From NCBI GenBank assembly GCA_004123355.1, contig SCHM01000003.1, forward strand, positions 5,041,058-5,105,057: 64,000 bases of DNA. Direction: 5' to 3'. Positions 46,681-61,768 of the stretch are shown piece after piece. The stretch is from Amphirosellinia nigrospora. Lineage: Eukaryota; Ascomycota; Sordariomycetes; Xylariales; Xylariaceae. The translations under genes and the position numbers were made by a program. The notes under the pieces are model-generated. The model saw only the letters and a list, made by a program, of their open reading frames with translations, was not told the origin of the DNA and did not search any database. Numbering within the stretch: position 1 is the stretch's first letter; every line of letters starts with the position of its first letter.

Positions 46681-49600
46681 GCTTATTTTTTATTTTTATT
46701 ATTAAATATAAATTTAAATATAAATAGTTTTATAGAAAACTTTTTTTTTTTTAATAATATAAAATAAAAACTATATTTAAACTAATATTTATTAATAAGT
46801 TTTATAAATATTAAAAATAATATATAAAATATTAACGGTTATATTTATAATTTTATTTTTTTATTTAATTAAATAGTTAAAATTATTTTTTTTTAATTAA
46901 AATAATATTAAATATAATTTCGATTTTATAAATATTTTTATTATTATTATTAAAATATTAATTAGTTTTAACAAATTTTAATAATAATATTATTTATTTA
47001 AAAAAGTTTTTATTATTTTATATAATTATAATTATATAATAAAAATAATAAAATATATATAATAATATTTAAAAAAATTTAATTTATAAATTAAATTATT
47101 AATTTTATACTTAATAATTTAAAATTTAGTTTATTATTATAAATATTTTTAAAAAATTTATTAAATAAATAATAGCTATTATATAAATAAAAAAAACTTT
47201 ATTATTTAGTTTAAATTTTAATATTTAATATTTATTATTAAAATATTTTTTTATTATAATATAATAAAATTTATAGTTAACTTAATATTTTATTATAAAT
47301 AATTATATAAAATTTTATGTTTTTAAAGTTATATATATTTATTTAATTTATAAATATATTAAAAAAGCTTAAAAATTTAAACTTAAATAATTATTTATAT
47401 AAATAAATTATATAATTTATAAAACATAAAATTAAAATTTTATTATAAATAAAAACTATATTAAACTAGTTCGATTTAAAATATATATAATTATAAAAAT
47501 ATATTATAATTTTAATTATTTAGTTTTTTTTTTAAATAAATTATTTTTTATAATAATATATAATAATTAATAATTTAATATTTAATACTTTTATATATTT
47601 TTTAAAAGTTAAAAATAAACTTATAATTATAATTAAAAAAATTTTTTTAAAAATATTTTAATTATTTAAAAATAATTATTTAATTAAAACTATTATTTAA
47701 TTTTTAATAATATATTTTATATTATTAAAAATTATAAATATCCGTTTAAATATATAATAAAAACTATTATATATAATATATTAAAACTATTTAATTATTA
47801 TAAAATATTTTATAATTTAATAAAAAATAATAATAAAATAAAATTAATTATAATTATTTATATTAATAATATATTTTTAAGTTTAATTAAACGTAAACTA
47901 TTTACCGGTTTTTATTTATTATTATAATTAATATTATATTTAAATAATATTTATAATATTTTTTAATATATTATAATTTTTTATAAATCGAATATAGTTT
48001 TAAAGTTTTTATTAATAATTAATTTAAAATAATATTTTTTATTATATATAATATATAATATTTGTTTATATATTATATATAAAATAAAATTATTTAATTT
48101 TTTCGTATTTATTATAAATTAAACTATTTATAATAAAAATAAATATTTAGCTTTAAAAAAATAATAGCGTTTTTATTATTATATAGTTCGCGAAATTAAT
48201 TTTAATAAAATTTATTTAAAATTTTTTATAATAAAAGTTTACTTTATATTTTAGCTCGAAATTATATTTAAATATATTATTTATTATTATTTTTATAATA
48301 TATTTATTATATTTTATATAAAATTTAATACTATAAGTTTTTATAATCGTTTTAATTTATTTTTTAAATTTATAATATTTTATACTATTATAAGTTAATT
48401 TAATATATTTAAAATATAATTAAAACGTTTTAATAAATAAAATATTTAAAAGCTATATTATAATAAATAAATAAATAAATAATAAGCTAATTATTATTTT
48501 ATTAATAATAAAAATATTTAATAAAATTTAATTAATAATATTTTTATAGCTAAATAATTTATTAAAACTATTATATAATATTTATTTAAATAAATTATAA
48601 TATAAAGTTTTTTTATAGCTTATATAAAATATATTATTTTTTATTTAAAAAAACTATATTTAATTTTAATTTATAATAAATATTAATTTAAATATATAAT
48701 TAACTATATTTATATAAAAATATAAGTTCGCCTAGTTTTTATTTAAAACTTAGCTTAATATAAAAAATTATAACGCTAAAATTTTATTCGAAATATTTAT
48801 TAATTTATAAATATAAAATATACTAGGTTATAATAATAAAATATAGTTTTAAAATAAATAACATTTTAAATAACGTTAAAAAAACTATTTTAGCTAATAT
48901 AAATTATAATATAATTTATATATAATATTTATAATAACTTAGGTTATTATTTATTATTTTTTTTTTAATAACTTTTAGCTAATAAAACTATTTTACGTTT
49001 TTATAAAAGTTTAATTATTATATAATAAAAAAAAAATTATAAAAAAATTTATTTACGCTAAAATATTATTTAAAAGTTTAAAAGTTTTTAAAAAATATAA
49101 ACTATTTAAACGTTTATACGCGTTTTAATAATAAATTTTTAAAATATTAATATAAAATTTAAAAATTTAATAAAAAAATAATTAATAAAAAACTTTTTTA
49201 ATAATATAATAATATTTTTTAATTAAAATAAACTAAAAATAATATTTAAATATTATATATTTTTAAATATATTAAAAAAATATAATATTATTAATAAATA
49301 ATAATAAAAATAAAATAAAAATAAAAAAACTTATTTATATATTTTTAAATATAACTAAAAAAATTTATATATTTATTAATATTATATTAAATAATTTTAT
49401 TATAAAAGTTAATAATAATAAATTTATTTTTATAATTAAAATAAACTAAAATTAATAAAAAAAACTAATTATATTAATATAAATAATATAAGTTTTTTAT
49501 AAAAGCTTCCGATTATTTTATTTTATAAAAAAAAAAAATAATTATTAAAAATAATAACTTTATTAAACTATTATAAATTAATAACTATTTAGCTTTTATT

Positions 49601-51774
49601 TATATTATAAACTTTTTTTTAAATAATAAATATAAAATATATAAAAAATATAGTTTTATTTATTTAAATTATATATTTTTTATAAAGTTTATTATAAATT
49701 TTATTAAAAACTTTTATATTTTTTCGAATAAAAAAATAAACTTTTATATTTAGTTTTATTTTTATTAATTATTAATAAAAAAATTTAAGCTATTTTATTT
49801 AAAAATATCGACTTTATTTTATTTACTTAAATATATAGCTTTAATAATTTTAATAAATTTAGTTATTTTAAAAGTTTTTTTAATATAAATATAAATATTA
49901 TTATTAATTATATTTTAAAGAAATTTATAAGCTTTTTAATATTTAAAATAAAATATATTTTTAAAAACTTAAGCTTAAAAACTTTTTAATATATATATAT
50001 AGTTTTTTTAATAATATATAGTTTTAATGCTTATAATAAAGTTATATACTACGTTAATAAAAAAAATTTAAAAACTATATATTAAAATATTAATAACTAA
50101 AAACAAAAATATTATTTTTTATATAAAGCTAATAATATAATTATTAGTTTTATTAAGCATTATTAAAAATAATTATAAATTTACTAGTTTTATAAATATT
50201 AGTTTTATTAATATTATATTAATTATAATAGCTATAATAATTAATATTATATCGAATTTAATATTTATAATAAATAAATTTAAAATAGCTAAAAATCTTA
50301 AGCTAATTATTTTAGCTAATAATATTACTAAAATAACCGCTATAATAACTAAAGTTTTTACTAATTTTTATAAGCTAATATATATGTTATTATTATAATT
50401 TTTATAAATTTATTTTAGTTTAATATTTTTATTTATTTTAATTAAAATATTTATAATATTAATAACTAAATAATTTAAAAGTTTTATATTTATTATAATA
50501 TTTATTATATTTTTATATACTATTATAAAATAAAATTATAATTAATAAATAATAACTTATATTTAACTTATAAATATATATTTTATTAGCTATATAGTTA
50601 TAATATAATATTAGTAATTTTATATATATTTATAACTATAAATTAAAACCTTAAAATTAATAATAAAATTATTAAAATTATAAAAATAATAATATTTTTA
50701 AAATAATTAATAATAGCTTTATAAAAATAAAAAAATTATTATTAATTAGTATATTTAGTTATAATTTTTATTTAATTTAATTTTTTTTTTATATTTTATA
50801 ATTTTAAATTATTTATTATTATTAACTTTTCGAATAAAAAACTTAAATTTAACCTAACGCGTTATTTTACGCGTTTATTTTTAATAATAATTATTTAGCT
50901 TTTACGTTTTTTATTATATATTTTAACGTATTAAAATATTTATTGCTAATTATAATCTTATTTATTTAAATTAGCATATATTTTTACGTTTTAATTAATT
51001 AATAAATATATAAAAGCAAAAATATATATAACTTAAATATAAAGCTTTTATATACGTTTACGTTTAACGCTTTAAATATAAATATTTTTAACTTAAAAAT
51101 TTTATTTAATTTATTTTATATATAATAATAAATTATTATTAAAAATATTTTATTTTTTAACCGTATTTTTTTTAGCTAATTCGTACTAGCTTAAATATTA
51201 AAAAAGTTTATTTTATAAAATAATATTTAAATATAATATTTATATATATATCGCTTAAAAATAATAAATAAAAAAATATTAATATACGCTATACGTTTTA
51301 ATAAAATATATAGCTTATATTTTTAATATATAAAATAAAATATTAAATAATTTATATTTTTATAATATTTATAACAAATAAAAGCTAAACTAAATATATA
51401 ATAAAAATACTACTATTATAATATTTTTATTAATATTATATTTAGATTTTTTTTTATTTAAATATATATTACTAGCTTAATATACGTTATAATAATTATT
51501 ACGTTTTTTATTAAATAATATTTACGATTGTTATTATAATTATAATTATAATTATAGCTATAGTTATAATTACAGCTATAGTTTTAACTATTATTAATTA
51601 TTATTATATTTTTTATTTTTATTATTATGTTTTTATTTTATAAGTATTTTTTTATTATTTTTTTATAATAGCTATAATTTTTATTATAATTATTATTTAT
51701 TATTATTACGCTTATTATTAAAATAATAATAATGTTTAAATAAAATTAATATTTATTTTTAATTAATAACTATT

Positions 51775-51885
51775 ACACTTTAAAAAGGGGTGACCCTTGC
51801 AGGGGGTCCTCACTATAAAGTGGAGCTTACTCCACTAATAAGTAAAGTTTAGTCCTATAAATTAAATAAAAACTAGTAAACTAAG
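51775..51885. repeat. Less AT-rich island with two hairpins
   Basis: Contains GACCC...GGGTC (51792-51808) and AGTGGAG-CTTA-CTCCACT (51819-51836). It has a composition similar to the island at 43048 and may be the end of a transposable element. Confidence 0.4.
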
Positions 51886-52210
51886 TAAATCTCCTATTTT
51901 TAGTAAGAATTTTATTTAGTATTTATTCTTTTTTTTATTTAATATAAATTTAATATTATATTATTTTAGTAAAGTTTATTAATAATAAAAGTTTTATAAT
52001 TTTTATTTTTAAGTTATTTTAATTTTATTTTTTTTAGCTAGTAGTTTATTTATATAGCTATTTTTTAACCGCTTTAGCGATTTTATATATTGTTTTAATA
52101 TTTTTATAATATTATAGTAGCGTTTAAACTTTACGCTGATTTTATTTTATATTAATCTTATATTTAATAAAATAAAAAAGCTTAAAAAGCTTATTTTAAT
52201 ATTATTTAAT

Positions 52211-52496
52211 ATATTATAATTATAATATTATTTTATATAAAGTTAATATATCGGTATTTATATAATAGCTAATTATTAACTATAATATTAATTGTTTGTA
52301 CGATAAAATTAAGCTAATATGTTTGCCTAATTTAATTATATAATATATTATAATAGAATTTTTTTTATATAAAAAAATTTTTTATATAAAAGCTTAGTTT
52401 TTATATAAATAGTTAAAAAAAATAAATCGATATATATAAATATTTATTTTATTTATTATTATATATAATTATATTTTTTAACTATTTAATACTAAT
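52211..52496 (+). repeat. Diverged repeat, copy A
   Basis: Aligns along its length, same orientation, with 59233-59520. Copy A is the more mutated of the two. Confidence 0.75.
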
Positions 52497-55400
52497 TAAT
52501 ATTTTTAGCTAAAAAATATAAATTAATAAAAATAAAAATAAAATTTAAACTTAATTATATAATATATTTTTATATTATTTTAATTTTTTTAATATTATAT
52601 TAATAAAAAAAAAAATTAATTATTTTAATATATTTTAATATTATATTTTTATATAAAAATTTAATTAATAGTATATAATTATATTATTTTTTAATTATTA
52701 TTATATAAACTACGTAAAAATTCGTAATATAATTTAATAATTTTTTTTTTAATATTTTCGAATATAATAAAAATAATAACTAATTATATAATAACTAATA
52801 TAAACAAATATATAAAAATATTATATTTTCGAAAAAACAGCTAAAATAATTTTTTATTTTTTTAGCTAATATTTTATATAATAATATAGCTAAAAAAATC
52901 GCTTAAAAAACTAATATATTTTAAATTTTATATAAAAAACTATTAACTTTTATATATATAAAAATATTTTATAAAACTTTAAAATAGCTATTATAAAATA
53001 AATTAATATATAAATAATATTTATATATAAAATATAATTATATTTTATATAATTTAAAAAACTTTTAAAAAATATTAATAAAAAATTTTAAAGTAATAAA
53101 ACTTAAAATATTTAATAAAATTAATATTTAAATTATTAAAAAAATTTATAACGTTTTTTATACAAAAAAATTTTAAATTAAAAACTTATAAATAATTAAA
53201 AAAAAACTATATTATATATATTATAAAAATAAATATATTTTAACGTATAAATTTTAAATTTTATATAATTATTTTAAATAATTTATATTTTTTATATTAA
53301 ATTAATAATTTTAAAATTAATAAAATTTTTTATATAATAAAACAATTTTATAATTTTTTTTTTTAAATAAAAAAAAATAAAAAAAAAAAATAAAAAATAA
53401 ATAAAAAAATAGCTATAAAATACTTATATATATAATTAAAAACTAGCTTTTTAATTTTAAATAATAAAATATTATATAAAAATAAAATATTAAAAATAAA
53501 TTTTAAAACTTTTATAATTATTAAACGTTATTTATTATTTTTAATCGATAATTTATTTTTCGTATAAATAAAAAATATATTATATTTTTAACGTATTAAA
53601 ATATTTAGTTTTTTAAATTTTTTTAAACTTTAAAATAATTTATTTATTATATAATATTAAATATAAATATTTTTATTTAAAATTTAAATTTTTTTATATA
53701 TATATTTAAAATAAAGTTATTTATTTATAAAATATTAGATTTTTTTAAAAATTTAGCAAAAAAAAAAATTTATTTTAAAAAGCTATACGATTTATTTATA
53801 TAAATATAATAGTTATCGATTATTATTATAAGCTTAAAATTATAAAAAATAATTTATATTATATTTTTATAATATTAACTAATTATAAAAAATTATTAAA
53901 TATATATTTATTAATATATTAAAAAAAAACATATAATATTATAAATTTATTATTTAATATAATTATAAACTATAATTAATATTAAATTAACTAGATTAAT
54001 ATTATTTTTATATAAATATAAATAAAAAAAAAACCTTTTTTATATAAAATATTAAAAGTTATAATTAATAAACTATTTAAAGCTTAAAAAATATTTAAAA
54101 TAAAATATTTAAAAAAAATTTATTTAAATATAATTATTATATATATATATAAAAATATTCTAAAATTCGAAATAATATTTATTTTTTAAAAATTATATAT
54201 AAAAAATTTTTTTAAACTTTTATTTATATTTTTAAATTAAAAAAAACCTAATAATTTAATATTTCATATAAAAAATAAAAAATTTATTATATAAATTAAT
54301 AATATAATTAAATTAATTATTATTTATATAATATAAAAATATTATATAATATTTTAAAAATTTTTAAAAATAATATATTAACTAAAATTATACAAATAAT
54401 TATTTTTTAAAAAATTTATATATAAATAAAAAATATTTTATTTGCTAAAAAAAAAAATATTAATTAATTAATTATATTTTATAAAAAAAATTTCGCGTAA
54501 AAAATTAATATTTTAATATATATAAAATAATATTCGAAAATAAACTAATTTTCGAAAAATTTTAACTTATTTAATTAAATATAAAAGCTATTTAAAATAT
54601 ATAATAAAAAAAAAAAAAAAATTCAAATATAATAATAAAAACGTTATATAATATATTATAAATAATATATTTATATATTATATAATAAAAAAAATATTTA
54701 ATCGATAATTATAAATTAATTGTTTAATTTATTTATATTTAATAATTAATATTATATAAATATTAAATATTATTTAAAATATAAAAGCTTCGAAATTTTT
54801 TATTATAAAAAAACTATAAATAAAAGCTTATATATAAAAAACCTAAAAGCTAAAATTATTTAAACTTTTAAAATAACTAAAATAAGCTTTAATAAAAACT
54901 ATATAATAATTTTAATTAATATAATAAAAATTAACAATTAAATTAGCTATATAATATTTTATATTTTAAATATTTTTATTTTATTTTTATTTTTTTTAAA
55001 AAATATAAACCGTTTAAAAATATATTTTAATAATAAAAAATATAATTATACAAAAAAACAAAAGCAATATTTTTATTATATATAAATAAAATTATTTATT
55101 TTTTAATATTAGTTTATATAAATAATTAGCTATTTTATAAAAACTAAACTATACTATTTATATAAATAATTTGGATATTTTTATATAAAAAAATTATATA
55201 AAATATTTATTATATAAATATAAAATCGAATAATTTATTTTAAAAAAAATCTAAAAATTTTATTATTATTACTAAATATATAAAAATTTTATAATAATTT
55301 AAATTTATAATTAAAAATAATTATAAATTTAATTATAAAATAATTATAAATATTATATAAATAAATAATTAAAATATATTATATATTATTAATATTATTA

Positions 55401-58400
55401 TATTGTTTTAAATAATAATTTTTTTAAAATTAATATTTATATAAAATATATAAAAAATATTATATAAATATTAAATTAATATTTACTAAAAACTTTTAAA
55501 TAATATTATATATAACTTTAAAATAAATTTTTTATTAAATAAATTTAAAAAATATATAAAAATAATTAATATATAATATTATAAAATATTTATTAAAATA
55601 CTAAATAATAAATAAAATAAAATAAATATATAAGCTATTTAAATATATATATAATATTTTTTAAAAAAAATCGATATATATAAATAATAAATTAATTTTA
55701 TAAATAATAATAAAAATATTAAATAATATTATTAAACTTAATAGTTTTATATTAACTTTTTTATTTTTAAAGTTTATTTTTATATTAATAAAAAGTTTTT
55801 TTTATTTTTTTTTATTATAAAAAATAATAGCTATTTAAAAAATAATAAAAATATTATATAAAAACTATATAAAAATTAAAATTAATCGTACGATTAATAA
55901 ATAAAATAAACTATTTTTATATAATATATTTATATTTTTTTTTAAAACGAAATTTTAATATAAAAAAAAAAATAAAATAAAAAAACTATATAAAATTAAA
56001 ATAATTAAAAAATTAAATATAATTATAATTTTAATTAATAAACTAATATATTTTTAATATATATAAATTAAACTATATTATATATAAAAAATATTTAAAT
56101 AAATAATTTAAACTAAAATAATATATAATTTATATAATTAATAATTATTAAAAAAAAATATAATTAGCTAAAAAAAAAAATTTAATTTATTATTATATAA
56201 CGCTTAAATATATTTATTATATAATATTTAAATATTATAAATTTTTTAATAAAAAAAAAAAAGCAAACTTTTAAATTAATAATTAAACTATATATAAATA
56301 AAATTATTATAACTTTTAATAAACCGTTTAAAAAATTAAATATAATAAAAATTAATAAATTTATTATATAAACGTTTTTAAATTTATTATATATAACTTA
56401 AATATTTATAAAAAAAAATATATTTTTAAATTTTATTTTATATAAAAAGTTAAAAAAAAAACTATAAAACTATATAAAAAGTTTAAACTTATTATATAAA
56501 AATATAATAATATCGAAAAAAATATTATTTAATTTAATTATTAATAATTTATAAATAAACTAATAATTAATTTTAATATTTAGTTTTATTTTTATATAAA
56601 ATTTTAAAATTTATATAAACTTAAAAATATTATTTAAGTTTATATTTAATTAAAAAATAAACTATTATATAATATTTATATTTATTTATTTTTAAAACTA
56701 AAAAAAAATATTTTTAAAAACTATTTTATATATTATATAACTTTTATATAGTTTAATTAAATTTAAACTATATTAGTTTAAAATATATTATTAATATTAT
56801 TAAAAAAACTTAAAATATAAATATTTATATAATTTATATTTATTAATTATATATAATAATTAAATATTTTTAAAATAATTAAAATATAAATAAATAATAC
56901 GTTAAATTTTATTACGTTAAACTTTTTATCGCGCGAAAAAAAAAAACTTAAACAAATAAAACTTCGTATAAAGCTTAAAAAAATTTTATTTTTTAAAATT
57001 TTTTAAATTTAATAGCAAAAAAATTTTTTTATATAATAAAATATTATAATAATTTAAAAAAGCTAAACTAAAAATTTAGTTAAAATTAATTTTTATATAA
57101 AAAATTCGCTTAAGCTTATATTTTCTAACAAACTAAAAAAATATATATTAATAATATATATTAATTTAAAGCTATATATAATTTTACTATTATAGTTTAA
57201 ATTATTAAGCTATAATTATATAATATTAAAATATTAAATAAATAAATTAAATAAAAAAAAATAACTTATTAAAAAAGTTTATATTTATTTTTTTTAATTT
57301 TTATTATATAAAGCTTTTTATTTTTATAAATAAATTATTTATAAATAATATAAATATAATTTTATAGTTTAAATTTATTATTATATTTATAATTAAAGCT
57401 TATATAAAAAATATAATAAACTTAAATTTTAAAATCGAAAAATATTATATATTAAAATTTAAATAAATATAAAAAAATTATATAAAATATTTTAACTAAC
57501 GAATTATATAATATAATTAATAGTTTTAATAATATTATTATTTTTATATAATATTTTAAAAAATTATAAAAATATTTAATTTATTTTTAATATTAACTAT
57601 TTTATATTTAAATTTTAAATCGTTATATAATTGTTTAATTAAACTAAAAATAACCTAAAAAAAAAAATTAATAATAAATATTATATTTTTTAAAAATTAT
57701 ATAAAAAAAAAAAATTTTTAAAATATAATAAATTAATAATAAAAATAACTTAACTAATATATTTATTAAACGTATATTAAATTAAATATTAAAAACTTTA
57801 GTTTTTATAAATAAATTATTCGTATAAATTAAAATATTTATTAAAAAACTATAAAAAGTTCGTTTATATAATAAATAGCGGCCAAGCATATATAAAAATA
57901 AATATATTATATATAAATATTTAAAAAAACAAATATTATAATAAATAATAAAAAAGTTAAAAAATATAGCAAAAATAATAACTAAAATTTATACCCCGAA
58001 AAATAACGCGTATAATTAATTTTTTATTTTTTTTTTTTTTTTTAAACTTAAACTATATATAATAAAAATAATAAATATTATATAATCGTTATATATAAGC
58101 GCTATAAGCGCCGCTTTAAAAACTTAATATTAATAATATTAAATAAATAAAATATTATTAATTAATATAACTATACGCAACTATTTTAATATAAAATAAT
58201 AATTTAGTATAATTTTAAATAAAAATTATATAAAATATTTTTTTTAACGTATAAACTTCGTTTTATATTAATAAAATAATAATTAATAATATTAAAAATA
58301 ATATTATATAAAAAAAAAAAGCAATTATATTTTTTTATTTTATTATATAATAAAATAAATTAGCTAAAATATATATAAAAATTATTTATATAAAATAAAT

Positions 58401-58828
58401 AAATAAAAATATATATATATTTATATATAATTAATATAAAAGCTTTATAAGCTTAATTTTTAATAAAAAAGCTATAAACTTTAATAGCGCCGCTATTTTT
58501 TAAACGTATAAAGTTTTAAAACTATATAATATTATAAAAAGTAAAAAATATAAAATAAACAAAAAACCCAATAAAGTTAATAAGTTTTATAATAGCTATT
58601 ATTAATATTAATAATAATTTTGTTTTAATTATTTATTAATATAATATTTAAAAAAACTTAAAAAGCTTTATATATAATAATAATAATAGCATAATAGCAA
58701 TAATATACTATTAATATTATTAATACTACTAATATATTATTAATATTATTATTAATATTACGCTTATTATATAAATTGTTAAACTTTAATATTATATAAT
58801 TTGCAAAATTAGTTAAAGCATATATACG

Positions 58829-58830
<2 letters not shown>

Positions 58831-58869
<39 letters not shown>
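58831..58869. repeat. (AT)n microsatellite
   Basis: Uninterrupted alternating AT, about 39 bp. A 28-base A run follows at 58889-58916 after a short CGCGCG. Confidence 0.95.
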
Positions 58870-58873
<4 letters not shown>

Positions 58874-59232
58874 TAAATATACGCGCGTAAAAAAAAAAAA
58901 AAAAAAAAAAAAAAAACAATAAAAAATAACCTAACTTACGTATAATAATAACAAATATAAAATAATATTATTTAATTTTTAAAATATTTAAAAATTAAAT
59001 AAAAAAATTATACAATAATTATATATAAATTAGCTTTTTATTTATATTTAATTTTTTTTTTTACGTATAATTATATAAACACATTTTAAAAAAATAGCAA
59101 TTTAATATACTATTAGGCGCTTTTTATTATATATATTACTATATAATATATTTAATATTTTTTTACGTTTAGATTTTTTATATTAAAAAAAGCAATCGTA
59201 TAAAAATATACTATAACTAAAAAAAAAAGCTA

Positions 59233-59520
59233 ATATTATAATTATAATATTATTTATATATAAATTAATATATTAATATTAATATATATAATAACTAATT
59301 ATTAATTATAATATTAGCTATTTATATAATAAAATCGGCTAATATACCTGCTTAATTCGGTTATATATACAATATATTATAGCAAAATTTTTTTTATAAA
59401 AAAATTCTCCGCATAAAAGCTTAGCTTTCGTACAAATAGTTAAAAAAAATAAATCAATATATAATATATTTATTTTACTTATTATTACATATAATATCGT
59501 ACCTTTTAGCTACTTAATAT
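59233..59520 (+). repeat. Diverged repeat, copy B
   Basis: Partner of 52211-52496, about 7 kb away. It keeps more C and G, for example CTCCGCATAAAAGC where copy A has only A/T up to the shared AAAAGC. Confidence 0.75.
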
Positions 59521-61735
59521 ATTAATTTAATATTTTAGTAAAATAATAAAAGTTTAAGATATTTTAATATTTATTTATTTTAAAAAAAAAATATTATTAT
59601 TTTTAATATTTTACGTATTTTAAAAAAAAATAAAAAATATTAGTTTTAGTAATTTATATTAAATCGACTAGTTTTTAGCTTAATATTAACGCTACGATTT
59701 ATATTATAACTAAATTTACGCTTTAGTACTATTTTTAAAATAGCTTTGCTATTTTGCATTAATTATATTTAGTTAAAGCTAACGTTTATAATAATATATT
59801 ATTATTTTTATAATTTTAGTATTATTATATTTTATTATTTAATAAGTTATTTTTAAAATTTTTTATAAAAATTAAAAATTTCTTTTTTTTAAAAGCTATT
59901 TATTATTTAAATAACTTTAATAAATTAATAAACTATTTTTTTATATTATATTTAAATTATTTATAGTTTATTTATTTTTAGTACAAAAGTATAAATTATA
60001 ATATTTAATTAATTTATATATTTATAAAATAGCTAATAATAAATAATATTTAATTGTTTTATTTAAAAGTTATATTTATTTTAAATAGTTATAATATATC
60101 GGTTAATTATATTATTTTTTATAAATTCTTTCTGGTTAGCTGTTTTATATATTATATCTAAAGTTTATTTAAAATTTAAAATAAATATTATTATTAAAAT
60201 AAAATTAAAAAAATCGATAGTTAATTTAAAAGCTAAAAAGCTTTATAGTTAAATATAAAATATTAGCTATAATAAAAAATTTAATATTTAAGCTAATTAA
60301 AGCTAGTTTAATATTAGTATTATTTAATTTTAATATATTATTATAGTTATTTATTAATTAATTTATAATAGCTTTAATTAAAAAATAAAAAAAAGCAATA
60401 TTATTTTTAGTTATATTATATTAAGCTATAATATCTAGATTTATATTACCGTAAATTTAGTTTATTATTAAAACTTCTTATAATAACAGAATTATTATTT
60501 ATATTTCCGATATAAACTATTTAATTATTTATATATTAGGAAAAATATAAGGTATAACTGCTTATATTAATTTTTAAGCTATTTTTTTTTAGCTTTAATA
60601 ATTTAAAATTTTAAAACGATAAATTAAAAACTTGCGTAGTTTAATTAGTTAAAATTAGATTTTAATAATCTAGAAACTATTTTTAAAAAGTTTAATAATA
60701 ATAAAAAAATTTAAAATATATTTAAAAAAATTTAAAAAATAAAATAATTATTTAATAGTTTTTATTTAATTAATTTTGCAAAAAAGTATAACTAAACTTT
60801 TTAAATATATTATTAATATATTAAAAGTTAAAAATATTAAAGCTATTTTAATAAAATTAGCTAATAAGCAAAAATAATTAATAAAAAAAATAATAAAATT
60901 AAAAGCTAAAAGTTAAACTTTAAGCTAATAAACTTTAATCTATATATATATTAAATATATTTATAATATATAAATAATTTTATTTATAAATATATAGTTA
61001 TTATATAAAAAGTTTAATAAATATATAAAACGCTACTTATAAATATATTAACTATTATATAATATAACTATAATTTATAATCTTTTAAATTATAATATTA
61101 ATAATTAATATTAAAATATATTAAGCTAATAAAAAAATCGTAATATTAAAATAATTCGGTAATACTATAAGCAAAAATAATTATAGTTTTAAACTAATAA
61201 TTTTTAATATATTAATTTTATATCTAAATTATTATTTTTATTATTTTATTTATATATTAATTAGTATTTTTACTAAATATATATAAATTAAACTTTAAAC
61301 GTTTTAAATAATATATATTTTATAATAACTTTAATAATTTAATATTATAGCGCTAATAATTTATATTATTAAAAGTAATAATATATTAAACTAATTAAAA
61401 TATAAAATATTAACTTTTATATAAATATTTAAAAATTTTATATTTAAACGTAGCTTATATAACTATAAAATATATACTTAATATTTCTAGTATTTTTAAT
61501 ATTTTAAAACTTTTATTTAAAAAATAGCTAATATAAAACTTTAATATACGGTTTAATTTATAAGTTTAATAATTAATAAAAAATTTTAATTTTAGTTTTT
61601 TAAATAGTTTAATATAAAAAAACTAAATAAATTTTTTATATTATATTAATAGTTTAATAAAGCTTAAAAATAAATAGCTTTTAACGCTTAATATTTAATT
61701 ATATTTAAAACTTATTAAAGCGCTTTTATAAAATT

Positions 61736-61737
<2 letters not shown>

Positions 61738-61767
<30 letters not shown>
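61738..61767. repeat. (AAT)n microsatellite
   Basis: About ten tandem AAT units. Confidence 0.9.
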
Positions 61768-61768
<1 letters not shown>

